DNA of 64,000 bases from Rhodococcus oxybenzonivorans (GCF_003130705.1 NZ_CP021354.1:6014001-6078000), one strand, 5' to 3'; shown: positions 35,329 through 44,807, counted from the stretch's first letter. Translations and numbers: made by a program. Notes: generated by a model from the sequence alone, not told the origin.

Positions 35329-36756
35329 TCAGGCTGAGACCGGCGTGCGCCCGGTCCACCGCTTCAAGGCCACTCGCCACCCATCGGACGCACTGTCGCC
35401 CGCCCACGCGATGTACCCGTCGGGCCGCATGAGCAACGCGGGTCCGTCGCCGAGCCGGGTCACGGAGTGAACCCCGGAAGGCACAGGCACGTCCCGCTCG
35501 GCTATCAGAACGAAACCGCCGGAGCGCAGTACCTCGTACAACCTGCCGGCGGCAGTCGGAATGTCCTCGGCCCGCCTGCCCACCAGTACGCTGTCGCCGG
35601 TTCGGTGCCCGTACCGGATCCCGATACCCGAAAACGTCTTAGCGACAGCACCACCCGTCGGCGGAAACCGCAGAAGAGTCGCGACCACCACGTTCCGGAG
35701 CTTCCGCAGCACCCACGGCCGTAGCGTCATCATTCGCATCGTGGTGCCGCTGGTCCGGAGAACCATCCTTCCTACCGGATGCCGTTCGGCGTGGTAGGTG
35801 TCGAGCACGGAGTCGTCCGCCCCGCCGAGCACCGCCGCGAGCTTCCATCCGAGGTTGGCGGCGTCCTGTATGCCGGTGTTCATCCCCTGCCCACCGGCAG
35901 GCGAGTGCACGTGCGCGGCGTCGCCGGCAAGAAACACCCGTCCCGTCCGGTACTGCGGGACCTGCCGTTCGTCGCTGTGGAACCGTGACTGCCATCGCAC
36001 CGCACCGAGGCCGTAGTCCGTACCCATGGCGCTTTCGATGACGTCGCGCAATTCGGCCCGATCCACCGGAGCGCTGTCGTCCACCTGATGCCGCCGGTTC
36101 CAGGCGATCACGCGAAACAGGTTGTCGCCGTATGGGGCGAGGAAGGCGAATCCGTCGCGCACCGCGTTGACGGTCACGATGCTGTCGGGCGGATTCCGGA
36201 GTTCGACGTCGGCGAGCATGATCGAACGGAGCACTGCCTTTCCGGGAAACGGCTGACCGATCATCTGCCGCACCGCACTGTGTGCGCCGTCTGCGCCCAC
36301 CGCGTACGCCGCGCGGAACGCGTGTTCCTCTCCCGACGTGTCCCGCCCGCGCACTGTGACAGCGTCGCCGTCCTGCTGCACCCCGGTCACGGTGATGCCG
36401 CGGATGATCTCGGCGCCCTGTTCACGGGCGTGCCGCTCGAGGAGGGAATCGACATTTCGCTGCGGGGTGATGAGTACGAACGGGAATCGTGACGGAAGGC
36501 CGGCGAGATTCAATTCCGCACCTCGCCACAGCTTCAACCCCGGAGACGGCGCGCCCGAGGCGACCAGCTCATCAGCGAGTCCACGGGCGTCGAGCAACTC
36601 GAGGGTGCGGGCATGAACACCGAATGCCCGACTGAGCGGTGATGGTGCGTCCCGCTTGTCCAGAACGGTGACCGATCTGCCTGCGGCTGCCAACTCCCCG
36701 GCAAGCATGCAGCCGGTGGGCCCTGCGCCGATCACCACGACGTCGGTGTTCTTCAT
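35329..36756 (-). CDS. FAD-dependent aromatic monooxygenase (class A, PheA/TfdB group)
   Basis: A 475-residue flavoprotein. It has GAGPTGCMLAGELAAAG near the N-terminus, an RNVDSLLERHAREQG-type segment, the DGAHSAVRQMIG region and the GDAAHVHSPAGGQGMNTGIQD FAD/NADPH motif near 285. It could hydroxylate a phenol or inactivate an antibiotic of the rifampicin type; sequence alone does not decide. It is divergent from a TetR gene, and two matching operators lie between them. Confidence 0.87.
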   Translation of the reverse strand: MKNTDVVVIGAGPTGCMLAGELAAAGRSVTVLDKRDAPSPLSRAFGVHARTLELLDARGLADELVASGAPSPGLKLWRGAELNLAGLPSRFPFVLITPQRNVDSLLERHAREQGAEIIRGITVTGVQQDGDAVTVRGRDTSGEEHAFRAAYAVGADGAHSAVRQMIGQPFPGKAVLRSIMLADVELRNPPDSIVTVNAVRDGFAFLAPYGDNLFRVIAWNRRHQVDDSAPVDRAELRDVIESAMGTDYGLGAVRWQSRFHSDERQVPQYRTGRVFLAGDAAHVHSPAGGQGMNTGIQDAANLGWKLAAVLGGADDSVLDTYHAERHPVGRMVLRTSGTTMRMMTLRPWVLRKLRNVVVATLLRFPPTGGAVAKTFSGIGIRYGHRTGDSVLVGRRAEDIPTAAGRLYEVLRSGGFVLIAERDVPVPSGVHSVTRLGDGPALLMRPDGYIAWAGDSASDGWRVALKRWTGRTPVSA

Positions 36757-36780
36757 GACGGTCCTCCGATCGAGCTCCGA

Positions 36781-36796
36781 GTCAACGCCTGTTGAC
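36781..36796. promoter_or_regulatory. Operator 1 between monooxygenase and tetR
   Basis: Perfect palindrome GTCAAC-GCCT-GTTGAC, 25 bp upstream of the monooxygenase ATG. Flanks (A before, CTT after) are shared with operator 2. Confidence 0.7.
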
Positions 36797-36824
36797 TTCC
36801 ACGGTAGGCGCCTTCGATCGCCAA

Positions 36825-36840
36825 GTCAACAACTGTTGAC
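36825..36840. promoter_or_regulatory. Operator 2 between monooxygenase and tetR
   Basis: Perfect palindrome GTCAAC-AACT-GTTGAC, 13 bp upstream of the tetR ATG and 44 bp (about four helical turns) from operator 1. Same face of the helix, suited to repression of both divergent genes. Confidence 0.7.
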
Positions 36841-36852
36841 TACACTCGGGGA

Positions 36853-37419
36853 ATGCCCGAAAGACGTACCCGCTCCGCTGTCGCCACCCGCGCCGCGATC
36901 CTCGATGCCGCCCGCGCCCGGTTCGGTGCCGAAGGCTACGACCGCACGACGATGCGGGCTGTCGCATCGGATGTCGGCGTCGATCCCGCCCTGGTGATTC
37001 GCTATTTCACCAACAAGGAATCGCTGTTCGCGGAGGCGGCCGAGTTCGAACTCCACCTTCCCGACCTCCACGACGTTCGGGCCGACTCGCTCGCCACCGT
37101 GCTGATGCCGCGATTCTTCGCCGTGTGGGAGAACGACGGCGCGTTTCTCCCGCTGCTACGGGCGGCGTCGACCAGCGCTCGGGCCGCCGAGACGATGCTC
37201 CAAGTGTTCGCCCGGCAGGTGGCACCGGCACTCGCGGCGGTCGCGGTGGATCGGGCGGCGGAGCGCGCGGCCCTGGTGGGATCGCAGATCCTCGGGCTTG
37301 CGTTCGCGCGCTACATTCTTCGCGTTCCACCGCTGGCGGAGATGACACATGAGCAGTTGGTGCGGTGGGTCGGGCCAGTCCTCGAGCACTACCTGACCGC
37401 CCCGCATCTGCGAGACTGA
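36853..37419 (+). CDS. TetR-family regulator
   Basis: A 188-residue protein with an N-terminal HTH (AILDAARARFGAEGYDRTTMRAVASDVGVDPALVIRYF) and a C-terminal TetR_C-type domain (QILGLAFARYILRVPPL). Divergent from the FAD monooxygenase, whose shared promoter region holds two perfect palindromes. It is followed closely by an FAD-linked oxidase on the same strand. Confidence 0.9.
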   Translation: MPERRTRSAVATRAAILDAARARFGAEGYDRTTMRAVASDVGVDPALVIRYFTNKESLFAEAAEFELHLPDLHDVRADSLATVLMPRFFAVWENDGAFLPLLRAASTSARAAETMLQVFARQVAPALAAVAVDRAAERAALVGSQILGLAFARYILRVPPLAEMTHEQLVRWVGPVLEHYLTAPHLRD

Positions 37420-37482
37420 GGACGAATGAGGGTCCCGCGGACGCAGCGACAGGCGGGCCACGCAACCGACTTGGAGGCGCTC

Positions 37483-38892
37483 GTGAGGTCACCGTCCGCG
37501 GAATGTGTCCAGCAGCTGAAGGCGACTGTGCCCGATCGGGTGCATCTCCCGGATTCGCCCTCCTACCGAAATGCGCTCGGGAGAGTCTTCTTTCCCGACG
37601 CGGCGAGACGGCGTCCAGCCTGTGTGGTGCAGCCGGTTTCCGCTGCGGAGGTCGCGACGGTCATGGCCATCGCGCACCGAACGGGTGGTGCGATCACCGT
37701 GCGGGGCGGCGGCCTCAGTTCCAACTGCGTGGCCGACAGTGCCGTCATGCTCGACCTCTCCGCACACCTTCATACCGCCCGCCTCGAGGGTGATCGCGTC
37801 GTGGTCGAGGGCGGCGCCACCATGGGAACGATGCTGGACGCCCTCGCGCCCGCCCACCGTGTGGTGCCGGTCGGCATCGTCCAGCACGCCGGCTTCGGGC
37901 TCGCCACTCGCGGTGGCTTCGTCTACCTCACCCGCAGCCTGGGCCTGACGCTCGATCATCTCGTCCAGGTCGAACTCGTTCTCCCCTCCGGTGAGATTCT
38001 TCAGCTGTCCGAGGCCAGTACCGGCGACGAGGCCGATCTGTGGTGGGCGGTGCAAGGATGTGCGCCCTGCTTCGGCGTCGTCACCTCAGCGGTGTTGCGC
38101 ACCCACCGGGCCGGCCCGGTATGGGTCGACCGGATGATGCTCGGACTCGACGCCCTCGCCACCTATTTCCGTGTAGCACCGGAGCTTCCGCGCGACACGA
38201 CCATGGGCGCCGTCCTCGGCTACAGCGACGACTCACCCGATGAGCCGGTCTTGTTCGTCTACACCGCCTGCGCGAGCCGGGACGAGGCCGCCATCGCCCG
38301 CGCCCGCACCTCGGCGTCCGGCGTGGCCGCGGCGTCGAAGAACGTGCTCTACCGCTCCGAGATGTCCGGTCGATACCTCGACGGTTTACCCGAGTTCACC
38401 CCGCCCGGCCGCGGCGGGCAAGAACCCGAACCGATCCGTCTGCCGGTACCGGGCGAGCCGCGCGGATCCTTCTTCGGTAAAGCGGTTTTCACCGGTCCGA
38501 CCCTCGATTCCGACATCGCCGAGGCGCTGGCCGCTCAGATCCACGGTGCTCCGACCCGTCAGTGCCGTATCGACTTCCAACACAGCGGCGGTGCCCTCGC
38601 CGACGTGGACGACACCGACACCGCGTTCTGGGGCCGCACCGGCGAATGGAACGTTCCCCTCAACGCGATTTGGTTCGACCCCTACGACGGCGCCGCCTGC
38701 CTGGCGTGGGCGGGCGGTGCGCTCGACGCCCTCGCTCCGCACACGATCGGCGTCTACAGCGTGGAAGTGCGGCCGGGGTTCCCCGAGACCGGCGTCGAGA
38801 TCAGCGCGGCCTACGGAGGAAACCTCCGGCGGCTCCGGTCGTTACGACAAACCCACGACGCGCGTGGAGTGCTCGCGCACTATCCGCTCTGA
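37483..38892 (+). CDS. FAD-linked oxidase (PCMH-type FAD-binding, BBE-like)
   Basis: About 469 residues. It has an FAD-binding PCMH domain (RRRPACVVQPVSAAEVATVMAIA, TVRGGGLSSNC, VVEGGATMG, RSLGLTLDHLVQVELVLPSG, DLWWAVQG) and a C-terminal substrate domain. The usual bicovalent motif is not complete: GGGLSSNC lacks the classical His. GTG 37483 has GGAGG 5 nt upstream; ATG 37426 is in frame and only 6 bp after the tetR stop. Could oxidise a phenolic or sugar-like alcohol. May share the tetR transcript. Confidence 0.8.
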   Translation: MRSPSAECVQQLKATVPDRVHLPDSPSYRNALGRVFFPDAARRRPACVVQPVSAAEVATVMAIAHRTGGAITVRGGGLSSNCVADSAVMLDLSAHLHTARLEGDRVVVEGGATMGTMLDALAPAHRVVPVGIVQHAGFGLATRGGFVYLTRSLGLTLDHLVQVELVLPSGEILQLSEASTGDEADLWWAVQGCAPCFGVVTSAVLRTHRAGPVWVDRMMLGLDALATYFRVAPELPRDTTMGAVLGYSDDSPDEPVLFVYTACASRDEAAIARARTSASGVAAASKNVLYRSEMSGRYLDGLPEFTPPGRGGQEPEPIRLPVPGEPRGSFFGKAVFTGPTLDSDIAEALAAQIHGAPTRQCRIDFQHSGGALADVDDTDTAFWGRTGEWNVPLNAIWFDPYDGAACLAWAGGALDALAPHTIGVYSVEVRPGFPETGVEISAAYGGNLRRLRSLRQTHDARGVLAHYPL

Positions 38893-39115
38893 GCTCTGGA
38901 AGTGCCACGGAGGCTCTGAAAGTGCTACGAGCGGGAGGACCTGCCGGATGCATCAACCGCAGTCATCGACGGCGGCCACCCCGGCGAAACGTGCTGCGAG
39001 GAAGTCGATCGCGCCTTGGGCACCGGTGATCAACCACGGCAAGACAGACGAGCCACCCCGCTATGCGCATGGAAAACATGCTACCGTGCGAATGGTACGA
39101 CCGAAAGGACTTTCA

Positions 39116-40096
39116 GTGGATGCCGTGGTACTACGCGAATTCGGGGAGCCCGACGTCCTGCGGCTGGAGTCGGTCCCAGATCCGGCCCCGGGCCCGGGCT
39201 GGGTCACCGTCCGCCTGAAGGCGGCGGCACTCAACTGGCACGACGTGCTCGTCCGCCAGGGCAAGTATTCGTCACCCCTGCCGCACGTACTCGGCGCCGA
39301 CGGCGCAGGCGTGCGCACCGACACGGGCGAAGAGGTTCTCGTCCTCCCGTCGCTGTGGTGGGGCGATCGCGAGGCCGCACCGAGCGCACAGTGGGAGATA
39401 CTCGGCGATCACCAGCGAGGCACGTACGCCGAGTCGGTACGAGTTCCCGAAAATTGCGTCGCCCCCAAACCACGTGGCCTCAGCTGGGAACAGGCCGCTG
39501 CGCTACCTCTGGTCGGACTCACCACCTATCGCGCCCTGTTCACGCGCGGGCGTCTGCGGGCCGGTGAGAACCTCCTGGTTCTGGGTGCCGGCGGCGGCGT
39601 CGCGACCATGGCCGTCATGCTGGCGTCGGCCGTCGGCGCGAACGTGACCGTCACATCGTCGTCAGCCGACAAGATCGCGCAGGCGCAGGAACTCGGTGCG
39701 GCCAACGGTGTGCTGTACACCGACTCGGAATGGCCGGCGGCGGCTCGCACGCTCACTCCGGACGGGCAGGGTTTCGACCTCGTCCTGGACTCGGTGGGGA
39801 CTTGGGAACCGTCCATCGCAGCACTGCGACCAGGTGGCCGGTTGGTCGTGCTGGGCGCGTCGCGGAGCGAGCACGCCACCCTCGACGTCCGTCCCTTTTA
39901 CTTCGGCCAGTACGAACTGATCGGAACCACGATGGGCAGCCCCCGGGACTTCACGGGGCTGTTGACCCTGCTGGACACCGAAACCGTTCCGCCCGTACCT
40001 ATCAGCGCGGCGTTTCCGCTCGCCGAAGCGGCCGCGGCACACAAGTATCTCGAACAGGGAGGCGGGTTCGGAAAGGTCGTCCTCACGCACTGCTGA
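39116..40096 (+). CDS. Zinc-independent MDR-type alcohol dehydrogenase/quinone reductase
   Basis: About 326 residues: VLREFGEPDVLRLESVP, NWHDVLVRQGKY (no zinc Cys), HVLGADGAGV, LGAGGGVATMAVMLASAVGA nucleotide-binding loop, and a C-terminal HKYLEQGGGFGKVVL. GTG 39116 has GAAAGGA 7 nt upstream; the open frame from 38240 is a shadow of the oxidase gene. MarR follows 53 bp later on the same strand. Role unknown; it may process an aldehyde or enoyl intermediate of the neighbouring CoA cluster. Confidence 0.83.
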   Translation: MDAVVLREFGEPDVLRLESVPDPAPGPGWVTVRLKAAALNWHDVLVRQGKYSSPLPHVLGADGAGVRTDTGEEVLVLPSLWWGDREAAPSAQWEILGDHQRGTYAESVRVPENCVAPKPRGLSWEQAAALPLVGLTTYRALFTRGRLRAGENLLVLGAGGGVATMAVMLASAVGANVTVTSSSADKIAQAQELGAANGVLYTDSEWPAAARTLTPDGQGFDLVLDSVGTWEPSIAALRPGGRLVVLGASRSEHATLDVRPFYFGQYELIGTTMGSPRDFTGLLTLLDTETVPPVPISAAFPLAEAAAAHKYLEQGGGFGKVVLTHC

Positions 40097-40149
40097 CCGC
40101 CGTTTACTATCTACCTCGACGCGGTTCGCTGACGACGAGAGGACGCCCA

Positions 40150-40680
40150 GTGGCGAGTGAACTCCCGATGTCGGCCGACGATCATCGACACGACGTGGTC
40201 GACTGGATGCGAGCCGAATGGTCCGAGCGGCGGGATTCGGCCGACCTGGAGTTCGGAACCACGATGGCGCTGCTCCGTGCCCATCAGTGGGTCGTGCGTG
40301 CCATGGACCAGGAACTGCGATCACTTCGCTTGTCCCGCAACGCCTATCTCATTCTGATGTCGTTGCAGCTGTCAGAGCAGCGGACCCGTACGCTCGGCAA
40401 GTTGAGCAAGTACCTCATGGTCCACCCCACCACCGTGTCGATGGCGGTCGACCAGCTCGTGAAAGCGGGCTTCGTCGAACGTCAGGCCCACGCGACGGAC
40501 CGCCGCACCGTTCTCGCAACCCTCACACCCGCCGGCCTCGAGGTGGTCGAGGACGCGAATGATCGCCTTGCCGCGGTGCACTTCGGTCTTGCGTCGGTCG
40601 ACACCGAGACACTGGAAGCCTTGATCGAACAATTGCAAGAGGTACGTCGCGCCGTCGGCGACGTCGAGACCGGGCTCTGA
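40150..40680 (+). CDS. MarR-family regulator
   Basis: A 176-residue winged-helix protein: LRSLRLSRNAYLILMSLQ, LGKLSKYLMVHPTTVSMAVDQLVKAGFVERQAHATDRRTVLATLTP. GTG 40150 has GAGAGGA about 6 nt upstream; ATG 40168 is an alternative. It stands just before the acyl-CoA dehydrogenase promoter, whose inverted repeat at 40775-40795 is a good candidate target. It may respond to an acyl- or aryl-CoA, as known for MarR regulators of hydroxycinnamate and benzoate pathways. Confidence 0.88.
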   Translation: MASELPMSADDHRHDVVDWMRAEWSERRDSADLEFGTTMALLRAHQWVVRAMDQELRSLRLSRNAYLILMSLQLSEQRTRTLGKLSKYLMVHPTTVSMAVDQLVKAGFVERQAHATDRRTVLATLTPAGLEVVEDANDRLAAVHFGLASVDTETLEALIEQLQEVRRAVGDVETGL

Positions 40681-40764
40681 GCTACCGGACACGCTCTCGC
40701 GCAGTACATCTACCCGGCACACCCCTAGCATCATCTGCCCGGAACACCCCTTGCACGGCGAGCT

Positions 40765-40795
40765 TTGACGCCCTACTATTCAAACCTAGAATAGT
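40765..40795 (+). promoter_or_regulatory. Promoter with operator upstream of the acyl-CoA dehydrogenase
   Basis: TTGACG (40765-40770), 16 nt, TAGAAT (40787-40792). Overlaid is a perfect inverted repeat ACTATTC-N7-GAATAGT (40775-40795) that covers the spacer and the -10. Repressor binding would block transcription. The MarR gene just upstream is the likely regulator. Confidence 0.65.
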
Positions 40796-40888
40796 TTCCC
40801 GGGGCGAAGAGCAGCCGTGCGGCCTGCTGCACGACAGCGCTCCCTCGCCGTGATCATCAATCCGAGCCACGCACAGGAGCACACTCCG

Positions 40889-42043
40889 ATGGTTTCATTT
40901 GCATTCACCGACGAACACGAAGAGTTCCGAAAGACGTTGACCTCGTTCAGCGACCGAGTCCTACTTCCCGGCTATCGCGACCGCGCCGCGTCGACGAACT
41001 TCCCCTTCGACATTCTGAAGAGACTCGGCGACCTCGGCTTGCTGGGCATTGGCCTGCCCGAAGAGTACGGCGGCACAGGAACCGAAGACCCTGTACTTCT
41101 CGGGATCGCCACCGAGACCCTCGCCTACGGTGACGTGAACATGGCGTCTGCACCCGTCCAGATCGGTTTGGTGGCCTCTCAACTGGCGCTGTGCCGGGAC
41201 GAAATCCAGGAGCGATACCTCCCTCCCCTCATCAACGGTGAACAGACCATTGCCATCGCCTTGACCGAACCCGGGTCTGGCTCCGATGCAAGTGCGCTGA
41301 CCACCACCGCGACGGCAGTCGAGGGCGGATGGCGCCTGAACGGCGAGAAGACGGCCATCTCCTGGGCGATGAACGCCACTGCCGCGCTTGTCTATGCACG
41401 CGAGCCGGGGTCCAGTCGTGCAAGGGGCGTCAGTTGCTTCGTCGTACCGCTCGATGCGGACGGCGTCAGCGTCAGCCACATGCCCGGCATGGGATGCCTT
41501 CCCCTGGGGTGGGGAAGCATTCATCTGTCGGACGTGTTCATTCCGGAGTCCCACCTCGTCGGCGAGCTCGGCAAGGGCTTTCACTCGGTCATGGATCACT
41601 TCGACTTCAGTCGAGCCGCCCTCGGACTGATGTGCCTCGGCGCAGCGAAACAGAGCCTGGAGGAAGCCGCCGCATACGCACAGCAGCGGGAGACGTTCGG
41701 GCAACCACTCTCCGAACACCAAGGACTTGCGTTTCAATTCGCCGAACACGCAACGTACCTCGAAGGTGCACGATGGATCTGCTACCGGGCACTGTGGCTC
41801 CGCGAGACCGCTCAACCGCACACGGCGCTGGCGTCGATGAGTAAGTGGTGGCCGCCCGTCGTAGCAAAGAACGCAATCGAGTTCGCCATGCGCGTACACG
41901 GAAACCTCGGGTACTCCACAGAATCGCCTCTGCAGCAGCGGTACCGGGATGTCACCGCATACCTCGTGGCGGACGGCACGGCCGAGATCCAGAAGCGCAT
42001 CATCGCGAAGGACATCTTCGCCCGCGGCACAGTGTCCCTCTGA
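40889..42043 (+). CDS. Acyl-CoA dehydrogenase
   Basis: A 384-residue flavoprotein with the standard fold: TDEHEEFRKTLTSF start, IALTEPGSGSDASAL, the FAD-binding W-x-NGEKTAISWA segment and RVHGNLGYSTESPLQQRYRDV near 345. The usual catalytic Glu position (before the C-terminal domain) is not obvious to me, so this may be a specialised member. It is followed by the SDR (24 bp) and probably the ligase. It would desaturate an acyl-CoA made by the neighbouring ligase. Confidence 0.87.
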   Translation: MVSFAFTDEHEEFRKTLTSFSDRVLLPGYRDRAASTNFPFDILKRLGDLGLLGIGLPEEYGGTGTEDPVLLGIATETLAYGDVNMASAPVQIGLVASQLALCRDEIQERYLPPLINGEQTIAIALTEPGSGSDASALTTTATAVEGGWRLNGEKTAISWAMNATAALVYAREPGSSRARGVSCFVVPLDADGVSVSHMPGMGCLPLGWGSIHLSDVFIPESHLVGELGKGFHSVMDHFDFSRAALGLMCLGAAKQSLEEAAAYAQQRETFGQPLSEHQGLAFQFAEHATYLEGARWICYRALWLRETAQPHTALASMSKWWPPVVAKNAIEFAMRVHGNLGYSTESPLQQRYRDVTAYLVADGTAEIQKRIIAKDIFARGTVSL

Positions 42044-42066
42044 CATCCCCTGAACGGAGTACACGA

Positions 42067-42864
42067 ATGGGTACGCATGAAATCGCGCCACCGAAAGAAC
42101 TGAAAGACAGTAGTGGTCTCATCGTGGGCGGCACCGCCGGGATCGGGCTCGCAACCGCCGTGGGCCTCGCCCAGGCCGGCGCACCCCGCATCATGATCGT
42201 CGGACGCAATCCGGAACGCGGACAGATCGCCGCCGAACGAATTTCGTCCGCCAACTCGTCGTGTGAAGTCACCTTCCTGTCAGCCGACGCAACCACCGTC
42301 GACGGTGCCGCGCACATCGCCTCCGAAGCCGAGCGGATTCTCGACGGCGTCGATATTCTCGTGTCCACGTCGGCCGCCGACACCCGGCCGGAACTGTGTG
42401 CGAACATTCCTACCGCCGACATCGCGCGTATCTTCAATCAACTCGCGTTGCCGTGCATGTATCTCGCGAGTGAAATCGTTCCGCACATGACGGTGCGGAA
42501 GGGTGGCGTCATCATAAACGTCGCATCGGACGCAGCCAAGACCGCGACACCGGGCGAGTCCGTCATCGGAGCGGCGAAGGCGGCGATCGTCATGTTCACT
42601 CGCACCCTCGCCATCGAGGCGAAGCGCAGCGGGATCCGGGTGAACGCCCTGACGCCGTCGCTGGTCGCGGGCACCGGGTCGACCGAACGCATCACCTCCG
42701 ACGGATTCAGCGCCAGCCTGTTCGCCAAGGCAGCACAGCAGGCGCATCTGGGCGTCCCCGAATCCGAAGATCTGGCTGCGCTGGCTGTCTTCCTTGCTTC
42801 CCCCGCCGCACGCCGGCTGACCGGCCAGGCGATCAGCGTCAACGGGGGTATCTCCGCAGCCTGA
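42067..42864 (+). CDS. SDR-family protein lacking the catalytic tyrosine
   Basis: A 265-residue Rossmann protein: VGGTAGIGLATAVGLAQAG cofactor loop, then IINVASDAAK with the catalytic-type Ser, and GIRVNALTPSLV. Where classical SDRs have Y-x-x-x-K, this one reads I-G-A-A-K, so the tyrosine is replaced by isoleucine. Either it is not an oxidoreductase or a different residue serves as acid/base. It sits between an acyl-CoA dehydrogenase and an acyl-CoA ligase, on one transcript. Confidence 0.82.
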   Translation: MGTHEIAPPKELKDSSGLIVGGTAGIGLATAVGLAQAGAPRIMIVGRNPERGQIAAERISSANSSCEVTFLSADATTVDGAAHIASEAERILDGVDILVSTSAADTRPELCANIPTADIARIFNQLALPCMYLASEIVPHMTVRKGGVIINVASDAAKTATPGESVIGAAKAAIVMFTRTLAIEAKRSGIRVNALTPSLVAGTGSTERITSDGFSASLFAKAAQQAHLGVPESEDLAALAVFLASPAARRLTGQAISVNGGISAA

Positions 42865-43121
42865 GATCTGCCTCCGAATCGGGGGCGAAACTCCTCGTCT
42901 GGGTGACGCATGGGTGCCGTTCATGCGACCACGGGGTCACAGTTGCCCGCCACCACGCCTCCGACCATCGATCATCCTCCGGGGGCAATTTCCTCACTCG
43001 GAAGGATGAGAAGGCTTTCGATTTCCTCCCCTTACGGGCTTCCCTGACGGTAATATGGTTCGACCAAACCCCCCTGTCCTCCTCCTGTCGAGGAAAGGCA
43101 CCTGAAAGCAAGGATCCGCAC

Positions 43122-44789
43122 ATGGATGTCATGGAAGACGCGGGAGCCGTTCTCCCCGAGGACCGCTACAGTGCGAGCACCCTCGAGACCTTCCGTTCGA
43201 ACGGATACTGGCGCGACGAGAGCCTGGCCCAGCATGTGGATCGCTGGGCAACGATCGACCCAGACTTCGTCGCTGTCACCGACGGCTACGGATCACTCAC
43301 ACGGGGCGAGTTGCGGGCCCATGCGTACCGCCTCGCGTCCTCACTGAAGAAGCTAGGCGTCACGCGCGGGGACCGAGTGCAAGTCCAGCTGCCGAACTGG
43401 AACGAATTCGTCGTCATCTATGTGGCACTCGCCAGGATCGGCGCCGTACTCGTACCCACGATGCCGGTCTACCGGCATGACGAGGTCCGCTATGTACTGG
43501 AACACTCCGGTGCGAAAATCTCTTTCGTCACTGAGGAATTCCGGAACTTCCGGTACACCGACATGCTGGCCGAGGTCCGTCCCGACGTGCCGGGACTCGA
43601 GCACGTGGTCGTCGTGCGGGGGACTGCGGGGGCCGACGAAATCGCGTTCGATTCCTTGACCGCCGGCGACCACGTCCCCGGTGACGACGAACTCGGGCCG
43701 CCGCCGTCTGCGGATGCGGCCCACGCCATCATCTACACCTCAGGAACCGAGTCGCGGCCGAAGGGCTGCCAGCACACCTTCAACACGCTCTCCTTCACCG
43801 TCTACGGGTTGGGTGGGCAGGTCATGGGACTCAACCCCGACGACGTGATGTTCATGCCCTCCCCCGTGACACATGCGACCGGGCTCGCCGTGGGCGTGAC
43901 GACACCATTGATTCTCGGAAGTGGGATCCACCTTCTCGACGTGTGGGAACCGGGTGAGGGCCTGCGGCGTATCGCGAAATTCAAGACGACGGTGAGCATG
44001 GCCGCGACACCGTTCCTCCAAATGGCTCTCGGGGCCATCGAGGCCGGTGCGGACCACGATGTCAGCTCGATGCGACTCTGGGTCAGCGCCGGCGCACCGA
44101 TACCGGAAACGCTTCTGCAGGAATGGAAGAAGGCGCTGCCCGACTGCACGCTCCTCCCGGTGTACGGCAGCAGCGAAGGCCTTCTGGTGACGGCTGTCCG
44201 TGTCGACGATCCCGTCGAAAAGGTGCTTTCCTCCGACGGTCGGGCCTTCGATGGTGTTGCTCTCGAAATCCGCGACGAAGAGGGTGCTGTGGTTCCCGCG
44301 GGCGAGGAAGGCCAGATCTTCTACGGGGGACCGGGCATCTTCCTCGGATACTGGCGTGACCTCGAACGCACGGCCGCATCGGTCGACGACCGTGGGTTCC
44401 TCGCATCGGGTGACCTCGGCCGCGTCGACGAAGCCGGCTATCTCCGGGTCACGGGACGGATCAAGGACTTGATCATCCGCGGGGGCATGAACATTTCGGC
44501 ACGGGAGGTGGAAGAACACCTCTTGGCGCATCCGCAGATCATCGCGGCAGCAGCTGTGTCGATGCCCGACGCCCGTCTCGGCGAGAAGGTGTGCGCCTTC
44601 ATCGTCGTCAACGGACCCGCGCCGACCCTGCAGGAACTGGCTGAATTCCTACGGATCGAGCGTAAAGCCATGATGCAGAAGATTCCCGAGAAGCTGGTGG
44701 TCGTCGATCAACTCCCCACCACCGCGACCGGGAAGATCCAGAAGTTCATTCTTCGGAAGCAAGCGGCAGAACAGGTCGCCGACGCCTAG
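43122..44789 (+). CDS. Acyl-CoA ligase (ANL superfamily)
   Basis: A 555-residue AMP-forming ligase. Motifs: YTSGTESRPKGCQHT (P-loop, with ES in place of the usual TG), PVYGSSEGLLV, ASGDLGRVDEAGYLRVTGRIKDLIIRGGMNISAREVEE, and the catalytic Lys in TATGKIQKFILR. ATG 43122 has AAGGA 7 nt upstream. It closes a cluster with acyl-CoA dehydrogenase and SDR and ends at a strong terminator. Substrate could be an aliphatic or aromatic acid. Closeness to the aromatic cluster (47-62 kb) makes an acid released from ring cleavage plausible. Confidence 0.88.
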   Translation: MDVMEDAGAVLPEDRYSASTLETFRSNGYWRDESLAQHVDRWATIDPDFVAVTDGYGSLTRGELRAHAYRLASSLKKLGVTRGDRVQVQLPNWNEFVVIYVALARIGAVLVPTMPVYRHDEVRYVLEHSGAKISFVTEEFRNFRYTDMLAEVRPDVPGLEHVVVVRGTAGADEIAFDSLTAGDHVPGDDELGPPPSADAAHAIIYTSGTESRPKGCQHTFNTLSFTVYGLGGQVMGLNPDDVMFMPSPVTHATGLAVGVTTPLILGSGIHLLDVWEPGEGLRRIAKFKTTVSMAATPFLQMALGAIEAGADHDVSSMRLWVSAGAPIPETLLQEWKKALPDCTLLPVYGSSEGLLVTAVRVDDPVEKVLSSDGRAFDGVALEIRDEEGAVVPAGEEGQIFYGGPGIFLGYWRDLERTAASVDDRGFLASGDLGRVDEAGYLRVTGRIKDLIIRGGMNISAREVEEHLLAHPQIIAAAAVSMPDARLGEKVCAFIVVNGPAPTLQELAEFLRIERKAMMQKIPEKLVVVDQLPTTATGKIQKFILRKQAAEQVADA

Positions 44790-44807
44790 GTCCGGCCGAA
44801 GCAACAG

